Source: Bacteroidota bacterium (GTDB lineage Bacteria; Bacteroidota; Bacteroidia; Cytophagales; Cyclobacteriaceae). Taken from it: 64,000 bases of DNA. The position numbers were made by a program, and so were the translations under genes. Every line of letters begins with the position of its first letter. Within the stretch, counting starts at the first letter, position 1. The DNA is taken from contig JAQCLE010000009.1 of NCBI GenBank assembly GCA_027592755.1, positions 1-64,000 on the forward strand. Direction: 5' to 3'. The notes under the pieces are model-generated. The model saw only the letters and a program-made list of their open reading frames with translations. It was not told where the DNA came from and did not search any database. Below, in pieces: positions 1-10,096 of this stretch.

Positions 1-254
1 AAACGTGGCAAACATTAAGCATTACGGGATATTGCAACTTTATTCATAAAGGTTCGGATGAGTGTGTAATAAGATGTAGAAGAATGATACCATGGTCTGT
101 AGTTTTAGTTTATAGTTTTCTTCGAAGGTCCTTACATCATATATTTTTACTTGCACCACTTGATGTAAGTTTTTAACTTCAATATTTACCGGTAATGATT
201 GTTTTTATTTGTTATTTTTGATTTGGGTTTGTTAAATTTTAAGAATAATATGCT

Positions 255-1760
255 ATGGATGAATTGAATAGAATAACCAGACTTCTCAAAGAGCGCGTCA
301 GAGACAACTTTTCTGCTATTGATCTTTCCATTAATGAGGTTGATCCCGGCAAAGAGCAGCAGTTATTAAATGGAATACTTCAGGGTGAATTTAAGACCGA
401 TGATGAGGCGGCATTTGGATTATATGGAGCCGATGGAACTGATCAGCGCTTTAGAATGCTTAAATCCCGGCTAAGACATCGATTATTAAACCTGCTTTTT
501 CTTGTTGAATACAAGGATAGTCGATCGAAAATTTCCAACCAGTACGAACAGGAGGCACTTAATTATATTCTGAAAGCAAAAATACTCCGGCGAGAGGGGA
601 TTATCGATGTTGCTGAAAAAATGGTCAATAAAGCCTTATCGATTTCCAAAGAAGCAGAATTCACATCGATAACCATGGATGCACTTGAGGTATTCAGGGA
701 GCTTTACGCCTTTAACTGCAAACCGGCAAATTTTCATCGAAATAATTTGGAACTGGAGAAGACTAGAGCTTTGCTTGTGATAGAAGAACGAGCGATGAAA
801 TTATATTTTAAGCATAGCATGCTGGTTAGAAAATCGGTGAATTCAAGAAAGAAAAGCCTGGTTGATGCCATCAAGGCGACTAATGAGTTGGAGAAGCTTT
901 GGGAACAAACCAAGTCGTATAACATATTCGATCAATATTATATCTTGAAAGTAATGTGTTACGAGTCGGATGGTGATTACGACACCATATTAAAACTGAC
1001 GAAACAAACCGAAGACCTGGTGAGAAAAAATAAAATCAATCCACTACGGTTTGACCAACGTTTTAATGTCTACATGAAAACTTATGCAATGCTAAGGACA
1101 AAGCAATATGAAGAAGGATTGAAATACGCCGAGATGGCGGAAAAATATTTTGAGAAGTCCTCTCGCAATTGGTTTGCTCATGTCGAAAACAACTTCCTTT
1201 TAGCTATCAGGCTAAGAAAATATGATGTAGCTCGAGATGTGATTCTGGATGTATTTAAAAACCCTCATTTCGATAATCTTACGATTAAGGCTTCCCAACG
1301 ATGGAAACTATTAAGAGCGTATCTCTACTATGTTCACCCTTCTGAAGAATTGCTTGAAATCGTAAACTTTGACCAGTTTTATGTATCGCTGAATGTTCTT
1401 AAGGAGGATAAAAATGGCTTTAATGTAGCCTTGATGATTCTTGAATTCATGCACTACCTCAGTAAGAATCAAAATGACAAGTTGTTGGATAAGGTAGAAC
1501 GGCTGGAAAAATACATCTATCGATACCTCAATGATGGTGATGTTACCTATCGGGATAAGTTGTTTTTCAAATTGATGTTGGTCATCATCGATACAGGCTT
1601 CGACGTTGAAACAGCGAAAAAACGCGGGAACAAACTTTACGAGAAATTAAAGACAGCTGAAGAACCAGGTGACGCTTATGCTGAGCTTGAAATAATTCCT
1701 TATGAGGATTTATGGGAACATCTGATGAAGATGATGACAAAAGAATTGGTTTTGGTCTAA
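255..1760 (+). CDS. hypothetical all-helical protein (501 aa)
   Basis: I do not recognise a family. The protein has no signal peptide and no membrane segment, so it is probably cytoplasmic. It is rich in Leu, Lys, Glu and Tyr and reads as successive amphipathic helices (for example KYAEMAEKYFEKSS near the middle), which resembles a TPR-like alpha-solenoid without clear consensus repeats. The start ATG at 255 gives MDELNRITRLLKERV. An ATG two bases upstream is out of frame. A possible -7 element TATTTTTG lies at 213-220, but no convincing -33 TTTG accompanies it. The stop overlaps the end of the convergent ABC transporter gene by four bases. A scaffold role is only a guess from the fold. Confidence 0.8.
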   Translation: MDELNRITRLLKERVRDNFSAIDLSINEVDPGKEQQLLNGILQGEFKTDDEAAFGLYGADGTDQRFRMLKSRLRHRLLNLLFLVEYKDSRSKISNQYEQEALNYILKAKILRREGIIDVAEKMVNKALSISKEAEFTSITMDALEVFRELYAFNCKPANFHRNNLELEKTRALLVIEERAMKLYFKHSMLVRKSVNSRKKSLVDAIKATNELEKLWEQTKSYNIFDQYYILKVMCYESDGDYDTILKLTKQTEDLVRKNKINPLRFDQRFNVYMKTYAMLRTKQYEEGLKYAEMAEKYFEKSSRNWFAHVENNFLLAIRLRKYDVARDVILDVFKNPHFDNLTIKASQRWKLLRAYLYYVHPSEELLEIVNFDQFYVSLNVLKEDKNGFNVALMILEFMHYLSKNQNDKLLDKVERLEKYIYRYLNDGDVTYRDKLFFKLMLVIIDTGFDVETAKKRGNKLYEKLKTAEEPGDAYAELEIIPYEDLWEHLMKMMTKELVLV

Positions 1761-3559
1761 ATCCCAGATGGTATCTTTAATGAACCGGCTTTCAATAATT
1801 CATGGATGCCGGTTTTTTTAAGCGCACCATTCTCCAATTGATAGAGATAATCAACTTCATCAACAAGCTCCAGATCATGTGATATTATTAATGTGGTTCT
1901 GCTCTCCATCAAATTGGATAATGCCTCGTGGACAAGTTTCTCTGAATTGGCGTCCAATGAAGTTGTTGCCTCGTCCAAAATCAATATCGGAGGATCCTTG
2001 AAAACGGCCCTGGCAATGGCGATCCGTTGTTTTTGTCCACCAGAAAGCTTGTTGCCTCGCTCACCAATATTGCTATGATATCCTTCAGCCATTTGCTCAA
2101 TGAAATCACTGGCATTGGCAATAACAGCGGCCATGGTTACTTTCTCCAGGTTAGCATTGGCATCACCTAGTGCAATATTGTTGAAGATGGTATCATTGAA
2201 CAATATGGGCTCCTGATTGACGAATCCGATAAGTTTTCTTAGATCATCCAGGCAGCAATTTTTGAGATTTACATTATCAATGAAAATGTCTCCTTCAGTG
2301 GGGTCATGAAATCTGGCAATCAAATCTGCCAGGGTTGATTTTCCGCTTCCCGAGAGACCAACAAGAGCATAACGTTTTCCTTTCCTGATTTCTAAACTGA
2401 TCCTCTTGAGAATTGGAGTAGATGAATAACCGAAAGAGACTTTTTCAAATCGAATGCTTTCGGTAAATGTTTTTATTCTTATGGGATTCGCCACTTCCTG
2501 AATCTTGAAACTTGTATCCTGTAATTCAAAAACTCTATCGGCGCTCGCAAGCCCTTTTTGCATAAGTGTGTATGCCTGAGAAATAGATTTGGCCGGAGGG
2601 AGTACCTGGGAGAAGATGATTAAAAACGCCAAAAACTCAGGAGCAGACAGACTGCCCTGATTTGAGAGAACTATTTTGCCTCCGATCAATAATATGACAA
2701 CAACCGTGAAAACGCCAAGAAACTCAGACATGGGCCCAGCTAATTGGAATCTTTTCCCAATAATTGAGTCCACATCGGCATATTTTTGAATTTGAGCTTT
2801 CATTTGTTTCCTGGCAAATGTATTTGCGCTAAAAGCTTTTATTATTCTAATGCCCCAAATCGATTCCGAAATTACAGCATTGATCTCACCAAGTATAGCT
2901 TGACTTTTTGCAGCACTTCCTTTCAGTTTTTTAGCAATTCCAGAGATTGCAATTCCAGAGACTGGTAGAAGAATGAGTGAATAAAGTGTTAATTCAGCCG
3001 ATATTGTAAAAAGAATGAACAAGAAACCAATGATGACGAGAGGTTCTTTGAGGAAGACTTTCAGAGCATAAATGATTGATAATTCGATCTCCTGGATATC
3101 AGTTGTAAATCGAGCGATCAAATCTCCCTTCTTCCTTTCAGAAAAGAACCTCAACGGCAGTTCAATAATGCTTTCGAATAACCCGGTCCGCATTTTCGAA
3201 ATCATCGAAATTCGAAGTTTTACCAGGGTAATATCCGCGAGATACCGGAAGAGATTGGCAAAGAAAACGGAGACAAGTACAATCACGCAGATAACCATTA
3301 AAGCCGTGGATTTACCTTCTTTAAAAATTAGCGTATTGAAATAATAATGATACCAGCCTTTTAAAGTGCCAATGCCAATTGTTCCGGGTGCTTCTGAAAT
3401 CACAATTTCGTTTTGGTCAAAAAGAACTTCAAGTATTGGAATAAGTGCTGAAAAATTGATGAGATTAAAAACCACATAAAAAACAGTAAATACACCATAG
3501 GTCAATAAAAATCCTGATAAGGGGGTGGCAAATTGGAGGATTCTGATGAATGTGTGCAT
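1757..3559 (-). CDS. ABC exporter, fused permease and ATPase (MsbA/MdlB type)
   Basis: This is a half-size ABC exporter expected to work as a homodimer in the inner membrane. Residues 1-330 form the six-helix transmembrane domain. Residues 368-600 form the nucleotide-binding domain with Walker A GLSGSGKST (401-409), signature LSGGQ (505-509), Walker B ILILDE (525-530) and the H-loop IISHD. The length of 600 aa is normal for the family. The long first periplasmic loop (about residues 45-80) is a feature often seen in Bacteroidota members. The substrate cannot be read from the sequence; lipid A-core flipping, other lipids or drugs are all possible. The gene lies six bases downstream of the broken Wzi/RemB-like gene on the same strand, so cotranscription is likely. 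Confidence 0.95.
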   Translation of the reverse strand: MHTFIRILQFATPLSGFLLTYGVFTVFYVVFNLINFSALIPILEVLFDQNEIVISEAPGTIGIGTLKGWYHYYFNTLIFKEGKSTALMVICVIVLVSVFFANLFRYLADITLVKLRISMISKMRTGLFESIIELPLRFFSERKKGDLIARFTTDIQEIELSIIYALKVFLKEPLVIIGFLFILFTISAELTLYSLILLPVSGIAISGIAKKLKGSAAKSQAILGEINAVISESIWGIRIIKAFSANTFARKQMKAQIQKYADVDSIIGKRFQLAGPMSEFLGVFTVVVILLIGGKIVLSNQGSLSAPEFLAFLIIFSQVLPPAKSISQAYTLMQKGLASADRVFELQDTSFKIQEVANPIRIKTFTESIRFEKVSFGYSSTPILKRISLEIRKGKRYALVGLSGSGKSTLADLIARFHDPTEGDIFIDNVNLKNCCLDDLRKLIGFVNQEPILFNDTIFNNIALGDANANLEKVTMAAVIANASDFIEQMAEGYHSNIGERGNKLSGGQKQRIAIARAVFKDPPILILDEATTSLDANSEKLVHEALSNLMESRTTLIISHDLELVDEVDYLYQLENGALKKTGIHELLKAGSLKIPSGI

Positions 3560-3564
3560 CTAAT

Positions 3565-5255
3565 TTAGAAGTCGAGAAGCCTTTGTGCAATATTTAATCG
3601 TAATGACAATGCGGTATACATGGTTGTTTGATCAAGGCTATTATTCTCACTATCCATCTTTCTTACTATTTGCTTCAGGTCGATAAAAAAATTATGGCGA
3701 AGTTGATAAGATGCGGTGATGTCTAGCAATCGGATTTTAGTATCAACACCCTGTCCAAGTGTATTGTCGTAGTCATTCTCTCTAGTGTTGTATGATAATA
3801 AAACGTTGCTGCCATAATTTAGACCAGCCGGATCTTTTCCTTGATTAGCCATAATAAGTTTTCCATTAATTGACAACCTAGGAATTGGCTGATACCTGGC
3901 AAGAAAGATTATTTCAGAAAAATTGGCTCCCAGTGGATGCGCGAGAGGTTGCCCGTAATGACTAAAATTCGTAAATGAGCTTTCATGGGAGTAGGTATAA
4001 GGTCTTGCAAAATTCGATTCAATTTGCAGGTCAAGGTTAGAAATACCGATCACGTCTATATATTTAAGTCCCAGTTGGCCAGCAATTTTGTTACCCCACC
4101 AGCCTGATCCATTAAACAGATCACTTACAACCATTTCGTCAAGTAAAAACTGCCCATAAAACGATAGATGTGTACCGGGATTCCATTTAAAATCCATGCC
4201 AATCAAAGCATTATCCGGACTTCCAACCATCTGCTCAATGCCGCGGTAGAAAATTATTGGGTTCAGATAATTTAATTCAAACCTACCACCAACGGAATCT
4301 TCATTTGAAAAAACTGTTGCCTCAAACAAACCTATATTAAGATTATCGCTAAGATTGATGCTCAGGTGGTGTAAGGCCATGTATTTTTAGGAAACCTTGT
4401 TGTACCTAACGATCCCCCCAAAGTCCCAAATGGAGTGAATGGAGCATCTGCAACCAACTCTACAAACAAATTCGTATAATTCAATCGCCAAACCTTGGTG
4501 GTTAGCTTCAGGAAAAAATAATTGCTTGAATTATCAGAAAGAAACATTGATCGAATTCCGTTACCAATGAAGTTCTTGTCATGCCCGAATTGCAAATTTA
4601 TGTGCCTCGTTGCCTGCAGGTCGATATAGCCCCTTACAGTAAAAAAATCCACGCCATGTTTTTGATATTGTTTCCAGAAGCCTTCGTTGGGGACTGCTCC
4701 AAATTCGCTTACATAGTCCTGCCCATAGCTGGGGAAAACGACCTGGTTTTCACCAATGAACGAATAGAAGGCAATTTTGTCATCAATGCGGCCTCTAAGC
4801 TGAGCCCCCCTGGTATTAATGAAAGGTCTGGACTCACTATCGCTATCCTGGCCAATGCTCCAGTAAATGACGGGATTAAGATGTAAATCGAAATCTTTAA
4901 CATTCACATTGATGAAATCACTTTTTTTTCTATACAATTTGCCAAAGAGGGGCTTCTTGCTGGTATTGGAATCTGTGTTAGAGAATTCCCAATTGTCGTT
5001 ATTCAGGTATTCAATGTTGAATTCATCAACTTGCGATCGGTTAGTGTCCGATACTCGTGAATCCAGAAAAGAAGCGATTTGATCCCGTCTGTATGGTTTG
5101 AAACTGCTGAAAAAAGAATTTGAAAATTTTCCGGATTTAATCTCATAGCGATCTAATAGGTGGTAATAATCGGCATTGAGAGGCGCAAATGCACTTTGGG
5201 CCACAAGGTCGGTGCTGACAAGCACTAAGCAACCGAAAATACAGGGCATTTTCAT
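3565..5255 (-). pseudogene. Wzi/RemB-like outer-membrane beta-barrel protein, frameshifted
   Basis: Two overlapping reading frames (5255-4362 and 4380-3565) together encode about 563 residues. The N-terminal part has a signal peptide ending near LVAQ and the motif YYHLLDRYEIKSG typical of Wzi-like capsule-assembly and RemB-like gliding proteins. The C-terminal part has alternating hydrophobic strands ending in LRLNIAQRLLDF, as expected for an outer-membrane barrel. The frame breaks at the T5 run at 4384-4388 (A5 on the coding strand). One extra A would change PKNTWP into PKKYMALHHLSINL, which continues the protein without loss. This is therefore either a recent single-base deletion or a homopolymer sequencing error. 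The family assignment comes from remembered sequence resemblance and is moderate. It lies just upstream of the ABC exporter gene. Confidence 0.7.
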
Positions 5256-5331
5256 AAAGCCAAGTTATAATACACTTTCAACAACGGAAATTTATTTAAA
5301 AAGCATTTATGGGTGTAGTTTTCTGAATCCA

Positions 5332-5362
5332 TTTGATGATAATATAAAAGTCTTTACTTTTG
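5332..5362 (+). promoter_or_regulatory. Bacteroidota sigma-A promoter of rpmE2
   Basis: TTTG at 5332-5335 and TACTTTTG at 5355-5362 are separated by 19 bases. This matches the Bacteroidota primary sigma consensus TTTG-N17-23-TAnnTTTG. Transcription would start near 5370, giving a leader of about 30 bases before the rpmE2 ATG at 5402. Confidence 0.75.
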
Positions 5363-5401
5363 CCGTCCATTTTGAATGGAAGAAAAAACGATTTTAATAG
5401 C

Positions 5402-5647
5402 ATGAGAAAAGATATTCATCCAAACTATAGGGAAGTTGTATTTCACGACACGTCGAGTGATTTCTCTTTTGTAACCAGATCGACTATCAAAACAGATGAT
5501 GAAATTAAGTGGACAGACGGTAATACTTATCCACTGATAAAGATAGAAGTGAGTTCGGCATCCCATCCGTTTTACACTGGCAAGAAATTGTTTGTTGATA
5601 CTGCAGGAAGGGTCGAGAAATTCAATAAGAGATATAAGAAGAGCTAA
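5402..5647 (+). CDS. rpmE2: 50S ribosomal protein L31, type B (zinc-free)
   Basis: The gene encodes the 81-residue large-subunit protein L31. The start at 5402 gives [14 protein letters not shown], the normal N-terminus of type B L31. A start further upstream would add 14 non-homologous residues and lie inside the promoter. [22 protein letters not shown] and the basic C-terminus are characteristic. There is no cysteine, so this is the C-minus form that does not bind zinc. It has its own promoter (5332-5362) and a terminator (5676-5714), so it is monocistronic. Many bacteria induce the C-minus paralogue under zinc limitation, but in Bacteroidota it is often the only copy; no Zur site was recognised. 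Confidence 0.97.
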   Translation: MRKDIHPNYREVVFHDTSSDFSFVTRSTIKTDDEIKWTDGNTYPLIKIEVSSASHPFYTGKKLFVDTAGRVEKFNKRYKKS

Positions 5648-5675
5648 AAACTCTTTGGGAGTAATCTTAGTAATT

Positions 5676-5714
5676 AAGTCCTCTGGAATATTCCCGGGGA
5701 CTTTTTCTATTTTT
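5676..5714 (+). terminator. Rho-independent terminator after rpmE2
   Basis: AAGTCC (5676-5681) pairs with GGACTT (5698-5703), extended by a partly paired inner stem around an AATATT loop. A T-rich tail (CTTTTTCTATTTTT) follows. It ends the rpmE2 transcript. Confidence 0.75.
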
Positions 5715-5831
5715 AACCCAATCTGCCTCGGTAGTGATGACCTGTAGGACATTGAGTTATCTAAACCAATTAGATATATTCAGGCTGATTTAGAATTTTG
5801 CCAATTACAAAATAAAAGATGGAAGCGGTTC

Positions 5832-6950
5832 ATGCGATTTGCTGAGATAGAAGGTTTTGAAGACGTAAAGGAGAGGTTGATAAAATCATCAGGAAGAAAT
5901 CATCATGCTCAGATTTTTTATGGTCAAAATGGATCGCCTAATTTATCTCTGGCCCTGGCTTATGCGACATACATTAATTGTGAAAGTCCAGCCAGGGAAG
6001 ACTCCTGTGGAAAGTGTGCATCCTGCATCAAAATAGATAAGCTTATACATCCGGATCTTCACCTGATTTTTCCTGTAAGCTCAACAGTCAAGGTGAAAGC
6101 CTCAGATGCGATCAGCAACAATTTTATTGGAGAATGGCGCTCCATGGTACTTTCAAATGCTTATCCCTCCATCGATGACTGGCTAAGTTTTTACGGAGCA
6201 GAGAACAAACAAGCCAACATCTCTAAAGAAGAGAGCAGACAAATTATTCAAAAATTGAGCCTCAAATCATTTGAAGCAAAGTATAAAGTAATGCTCATTT
6301 GGCTTCCGGAGTATATGCATCCGGCATCAGCCAACGCCATATTAAAAATTCTTGAGGAGCCCTCGGAAAGAAGCATCTTTCTACTTGTAACCAATGATTA
6401 CCAAAAACTGCTGACCACTATTACTTCCCGGTGCCAGCTTGTGAACATCAGGTTATTCAAAGACGAAGAAATAAGTGCTTTCTTACGGAAGAATCTGGGA
6501 ATTGAAAAAGAAAGGGCAATGAACATCGCCTCACAATGTGGTGGCGATATTTGTGAGGCCAAAAGGTTGGCTGAAGATAAGATTAGTGATTCGGGTTCTT
6601 TATTTAGAGAATGGATGCGACTGTGTTGGAACGGAGACTTTACCTCATTGATTACCTGGGCTGACAACTACCAGGCCCTTTCGAAAGTTCAGCAGAAAAA
6701 CTTGTTTATTTACGGAATCAGCCTTTTAAGGAACGCAATTATCTCAGGATTAAAAATTTCTGAATTGGTTCGCGTTAATACCGAAGATTTTGATTTTGCT
6801 CAAAAATTCGGGAATTCTGTTGACGCAAATAAAATTGAGATGATTACAAATCATTTGGACAAGGCTCACTACCATATTGAAAGAAACGCTAGTCCCAAGA
6901 TTACTTTCCTGGACTTATCTCTTTCAATAGCTAAAGTACTCAAGTCTTAA
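5832..6950 (+). CDS. holB: DNA polymerase III subunit delta'
   Basis: Delta' is the clamp-loader subunit that, with delta and DnaX, loads the sliding clamp. The AAA+ fold is recognisable, but the Walker A position (GQNGSPNLSLA, about 31-41) is degenerate, as expected because delta' does not hydrolyse ATP. The zinc module has cysteines at 50, 59, 62 and 65 (C-x8-C-x2-C-x2-C). The SRC motif appears as TSRCQL near residue 200, and KILEEPSERSIFLLVT is typical of the sensor region. The length of 372 aa is normal. The gene ends four bases before hemC and is likely cotranscribed with it. The AAA+ partner DnaX is encoded at 56.6-58.3 kb. Confidence 0.93.
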   Translation: MRFAEIEGFEDVKERLIKSSGRNHHAQIFYGQNGSPNLSLALAYATYINCESPAREDSCGKCASCIKIDKLIHPDLHLIFPVSSTVKVKASDAISNNFIGEWRSMVLSNAYPSIDDWLSFYGAENKQANISKEESRQIIQKLSLKSFEAKYKVMLIWLPEYMHPASANAILKILEEPSERSIFLLVTNDYQKLLTTITSRCQLVNIRLFKDEEISAFLRKNLGIEKERAMNIASQCGGDICEAKRLAEDKISDSGSLFREWMRLCWNGDFTSLITWADNYQALSKVQQKNLFIYGISLLRNAIISGLKISELVRVNTEDFDFAQKFGNSVDANKIEMITNHLDKAHYHIERNASPKITFLDLSLSIAKVLKS

Positions 6951-6954
6951 TTGC

Positions 6955-7890
6955 ATGTCGGTGGCCACCATAAAAATTGGAACAAGACATAGCAGCTTGG
7001 CAATCTGGCAAGCCAATTACGTCGCTGGAAAATTGCTGGAAAATGGATTGAACGTGGAAATTTTACCCTTTGAAACAAAAGGGGACAAGATCATTGATGT
7101 TTCGATTTCTAAGATTGGGAGTAAGGGAGTATTTACTGAAGAGCTTGAAAGAGCTCTATTAACCGGTGAAATAGATATAGCTGTTCACAGTGCAAAAGAC
7201 CTTCAATCAAGTCTGAGTGATGATCTTGAAATAATTGCATTTTGTGAGCGTGAAATCGCAAATGACGTGCTTATTAGCACGGGGGCTAAGATTGGAAACA
7301 TTTCCGAGATTAAGATTGGCACTTCATCAACAAGAAGGGTGGCCTTGTTAAAGCGTTACCATCCTGGTGCTCAGGTTGTTAATATGCGAGGTAACATTCA
7401 AACGAGGATTTCGAAAATGGAAGCTGGCATCTGTGATGTGCTCATGTTGGCATATGCTGGAGTCCACAGGATGGGTTTGGATGATAAAATAATTAAGGTG
7501 ATGCCCGAAAATCAATTTGTTCCCGCCGTTGGTCAAGGTAGCATTGCAGTTGAGGCTTCTAAGAACCTCGATGCTCAGAAAAAACGGGTCATTAGATCGC
7601 TCCTCAATCATGAAGATACAGCATGTTGTATTTCTGCTGAACGGGCATTCCTCAAAAAGCTTGAAGGTGGTTGTAGCATTCCAGTTTTTGCGAATGCCAC
7701 TTTAAATGAAGGGCAAATTGAAATGGTTGCAGGTATAGTATCATTAGATGGTTCTCAAATTTTGATGGAATTCTGCCGAATGAAAAGGGAAGACCATGAA
7801 AGATTAGGGTTGGAATTAGCCGAAAAAGTTCTTAGTCAAGGTGGTGATAAAATCTTAATGAAGATCAGGGAAAAGCTCTCGGGTCGTTGA
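6955..7890 (+). CDS. hemC: hydroxymethylbilane synthase (porphobilinogen deaminase)
   Basis: The enzyme condenses four porphobilinogen molecules to hydroxymethylbilane in haem and tetrapyrrole synthesis. The N-terminal motif KIGTRHSSLAIWQ, the catalytic stretch AVHSAKDL (near residue 80), the arginines of GTSSTRR and NMRGN, and the cofactor-attachment motif GGCSIPV with Cys240 are all present. The length of 311 aa is standard. The start four bases after the holB stop codon gives a canonical N-terminus, so I see no reason to move it. No other haem genes are in the window. Confidence 0.97.
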   Translation: MSVATIKIGTRHSSLAIWQANYVAGKLLENGLNVEILPFETKGDKIIDVSISKIGSKGVFTEELERALLTGEIDIAVHSAKDLQSSLSDDLEIIAFCEREIANDVLISTGAKIGNISEIKIGTSSTRRVALLKRYHPGAQVVNMRGNIQTRISKMEAGICDVLMLAYAGVHRMGLDDKIIKVMPENQFVPAVGQGSIAVEASKNLDAQKKRVIRSLLNHEDTACCISAERAFLKKLEGGCSIPVFANATLNEGQIEMVAGIVSLDGSQILMEFCRMKREDHERLGLELAEKVLSQGGDKILMKIREKLSGR

Positions 7891-7942
7891 GATCAACCCT
7901 CTTAATCATGAATCAATTTAATTTTGAAAAAAACACTACTTG

Positions 7943-7970
7943 TTTGGTTCTTTAATAAAAAGTAAACTTG
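7943..7970 (+). promoter_or_regulatory. possible promoter of the small membrane protein gene
   Basis: TTTG at 7943-7946 and TAAACTTG at 7963-7970 are 16 bases apart. The -7 element has one mismatch to TAnnTTTG and the spacing is slightly short, so the call is weak. The downstream gene starts at 8034. Confidence 0.35.
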
Positions 7971-8033
7971 TAAATTAAGTCCGATTATTAAATCAATCGA
8001 ACTACGATCCAGATTTCCAACTAAGACCCAACT

Positions 8034-8408
8034 ATGAAAAAATTCAAACTGGTAGTTCGAATTGTTTTTGTCCTATACATTTCTTTATCTGTATTGATTG
8101 GTTACAACGATGAAATCTTAATTAAAGAGGGTTTCAGCATCTTTTGGGATAGAGGGATTTTCAATTTTTATGAAAATATGAAGTACTGGGGCCTTTTTGG
8201 TATCATACTAATTGTACTAGAGTTCTCCATGGAAAATCTGTTGATTTATCGTTTGAAAAAAGAAAACAATGTGAAAGAAGCCGAAATCATCAAGCTGAAA
8301 GCACAGATGTTCGACTTACAAGGCGCTATAAAACAAGAACCAGCTCAAGCCATTGAACCAGCAGTTGAAGAAGAGATAAATCCATCCGAAGATAAGAAGG
8401 TTGAATAG
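8034..8408 (+). CDS. small two-helix membrane protein with coiled-coil tail
   Basis: I do not recognise a named family. Residues 5-25 (VVRIVFVLYISLSVLIGY) and about 53-70 (GLFGIILIVLEFSM) form two membrane segments. They are followed by a charged helical region, LKKENNVKEAEIIKLKAQM, which looks like a short coiled coil. The last 30 residues are acidic and Pro/Glu rich, probably disordered and cytoplasmic. The gene stands alone between hemC and comM with 143 and 149 bases on either side. Start at ATG 8034; no Shine-Dalgarno is visible. A regulatory or adaptor role is possible but not shown. Confidence 0.75.
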   Translation: MKKFKLVVRIVFVLYISLSVLIGYNDEILIKEGFSIFWDRGIFNFYENMKYWGLFGIILIVLEFSMENLLIYRLKKENNVKEAEIIKLKAQMFDLQGAIKQEPAQAIEPAVEEEINPSEDKKVE

Positions 8409-8557
8409 TTGCGTCATATACTTACCGTAAAGTCTCTATCAAAAGCATATTTATCAACAATCCCATTAATTTCTGAAGTTCTTTGTGAATTCCAGTTGAT
8501 CGGCACTAGTTTGATTTTTAGAATGATAACGCGTCATTAGTAAAATATTAATTACCG

Positions 8558-10096
8558 ATGCTAGCTAAAACTTTCGGAAGTGCGGTTTATGGCGTTGATG
8601 CCACCACAATAACAATTGAAGTCAATGTAGGACAAGGTCGTTATTTCTATATGGTCGGTCTACCTGACAGTGCGGTGAAAGAAAGTGAGCATCGTGTTGA
8701 ATCAGCCATAAAGCAATTGGGTTACCGCATGCCAAGGGAAAAAGTCATCGTCAACCTTGCCCCTGCCGACATAAGAAAAGAAGGATCTGCTTATGATTTG
8801 CCAATAGCCCTGGGCATTCTCCAGGCTTCTTCACAAGTGGAGATTAATTCTCTGGGAGATTATATCATCATGGGTGAATTAGCATTGGATGGGATGCTAA
8901 GGCCTATAAAGGGCGCATTACCAATTGCAATTCAGGCAAGGAAAGATGGCTTCAAGGGATTCATTCTTCCTAAGCAAAATGCATCCGAAGCCGCCATTGT
9001 TGATAAGCTGGAAGCAATTGGTGTCAAAAGCCTTCAGGAGGCTGTTGATTTTCTAAAAGGAGAGTTGGTGATTGAACCGTTGAAAACCGATACAAGGGAT
9101 ATATTTTATAATTCTCAAAATAATTATTCTGACGATTTTGCAAATGTTCAGGGGCAGGAGAACATCAAAAGGGCATTGGAAATCGCTGCCGCCGGTGGTC
9201 ACAATGTAATAATGATCGGTCCACCTGGAGCCGGAAAGACCATGTTGGCTAAACGGTTGCCATCAATACTTCCTCCACTTTCCCTTCAGGAGGCATTGGA
9301 AACGACTAAAATCCACTCGGTTGCCGGGAAACTTGGAGCTAATTCTTCACTTACTTCAACACGGCCATTCAGGGCTCCTCATCACACAATAAGCGATGCA
9401 GCACTTGTGGGTGGTGGCACCATTCCACAACCCGGTGAGATAAGCCTGGCAAATAATGGTGTTCTCTTTCTCGATGAATTGCCCGAATTTCAAAGGTCAG
9501 TATTAGAAGTAATGCGCCAGCCTTTGGAGGAGCGAAAAGTGACAATATCAAGGGCTAAAATGTCCATCGAATTCCCGGCCAATTTTATGTTGATTGCCAG
9601 CATGAACCCATGCCCCTGTGGGTTTTACAATCACCCTGATAAGGATTGTGTCTGTGGTCCGGGAGTGGTACAACGCTATCTCAACAAGGTGAGTGGTCCT
9701 CTGCTGGACCGAATTGATTTACATGTGGAAGTAACACCTGTTTCATTTGACGAAATGACTGCCAACCGTAAAAGTGAAAATAGTGAAACTATTCGGAAGC
9801 GTGTTATTGTCGCAAGAGGAATTCAGTCCGAACGATTTAAATCGAATAATAACATTTACAATAACGCCATGATGCCGCCCCAAATGGTCATGGAAATCTG
9901 TAGTATTAGCGAAGCAGGTAAGACTCTTTTAAAACGGGCGATGGAAAAACTGGGTCTTTCAGGAAGGGCCTATGACAGGATTTTAAAAGTTTCCCGAACA
10001 ATCGCTGACCTGGCCGGTTCGGATGACATCGCTATTGAACACCTGGCAGAAGCCATCCAGTACCGAAGTCTTGACCGCGAAGGGTGGGCAACTTGA
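8558..10096 (+). CDS. comM: YifB/ComM-family magnesium-chelatase-like AAA+ ATPase
   Basis: ComM is a hexameric helicase that promotes branch migration of incoming DNA during natural transformation, and it is widespread even in bacteria not known to be competent. The N-terminal domain (1-170) resembles the Lon protease S5-like fold, with GLPDSAVKESEHRV. The AAA+ domain follows, with Walker A GPPGAGKT (221-228) and Walker B GVLFLDELPEF. A cysteine cluster (NPCPCGFYNHP, then DCVCGPG) near residues 350-370 fits the zinc-like insert. The C-terminal Mg-chelatase lid ends in SLDREGW. The length of 512 aa is typical. Its stop codon directly abuts that of the convergent dctM gene with no terminator between them. 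Confidence 0.95.
   Translation: MLAKTFGSAVYGVDATTITIEVNVGQGRYFYMVGLPDSAVKESEHRVESAIKQLGYRMPREKVIVNLAPADIRKEGSAYDLPIALGILQASSQVEINSLGDYIIMGELALDGMLRPIKGALPIAIQARKDGFKGFILPKQNASEAAIVDKLEAIGVKSLQEAVDFLKGELVIEPLKTDTRDIFYNSQNNYSDDFANVQGQENIKRALEIAAAGGHNVIMIGPPGAGKTMLAKRLPSILPPLSLQEALETTKIHSVAGKLGANSSLTSTRPFRAPHHTISDAALVGGGTIPQPGEISLANNGVLFLDELPEFQRSVLEVMRQPLEERKVTISRAKMSIEFPANFMLIASMNPCPCGFYNHPDKDCVCGPGVVQRYLNKVSGPLLDRIDLHVEVTPVSFDEMTANRKSENSETIRKRVIVARGIQSERFKSNNNIYNNAMMPPQMVMEICSISEAGKTLLKRAMEKLGLSGRAYDRILKVSRTIADLAGSDDIAIEHLAEAIQYRSLDREGWAT

Noticed and set aside
5354-5752. 132-codon minus-strand frame over rpmE2
   Set aside because: It is a shadow of the conserved L31 gene and its terminator.
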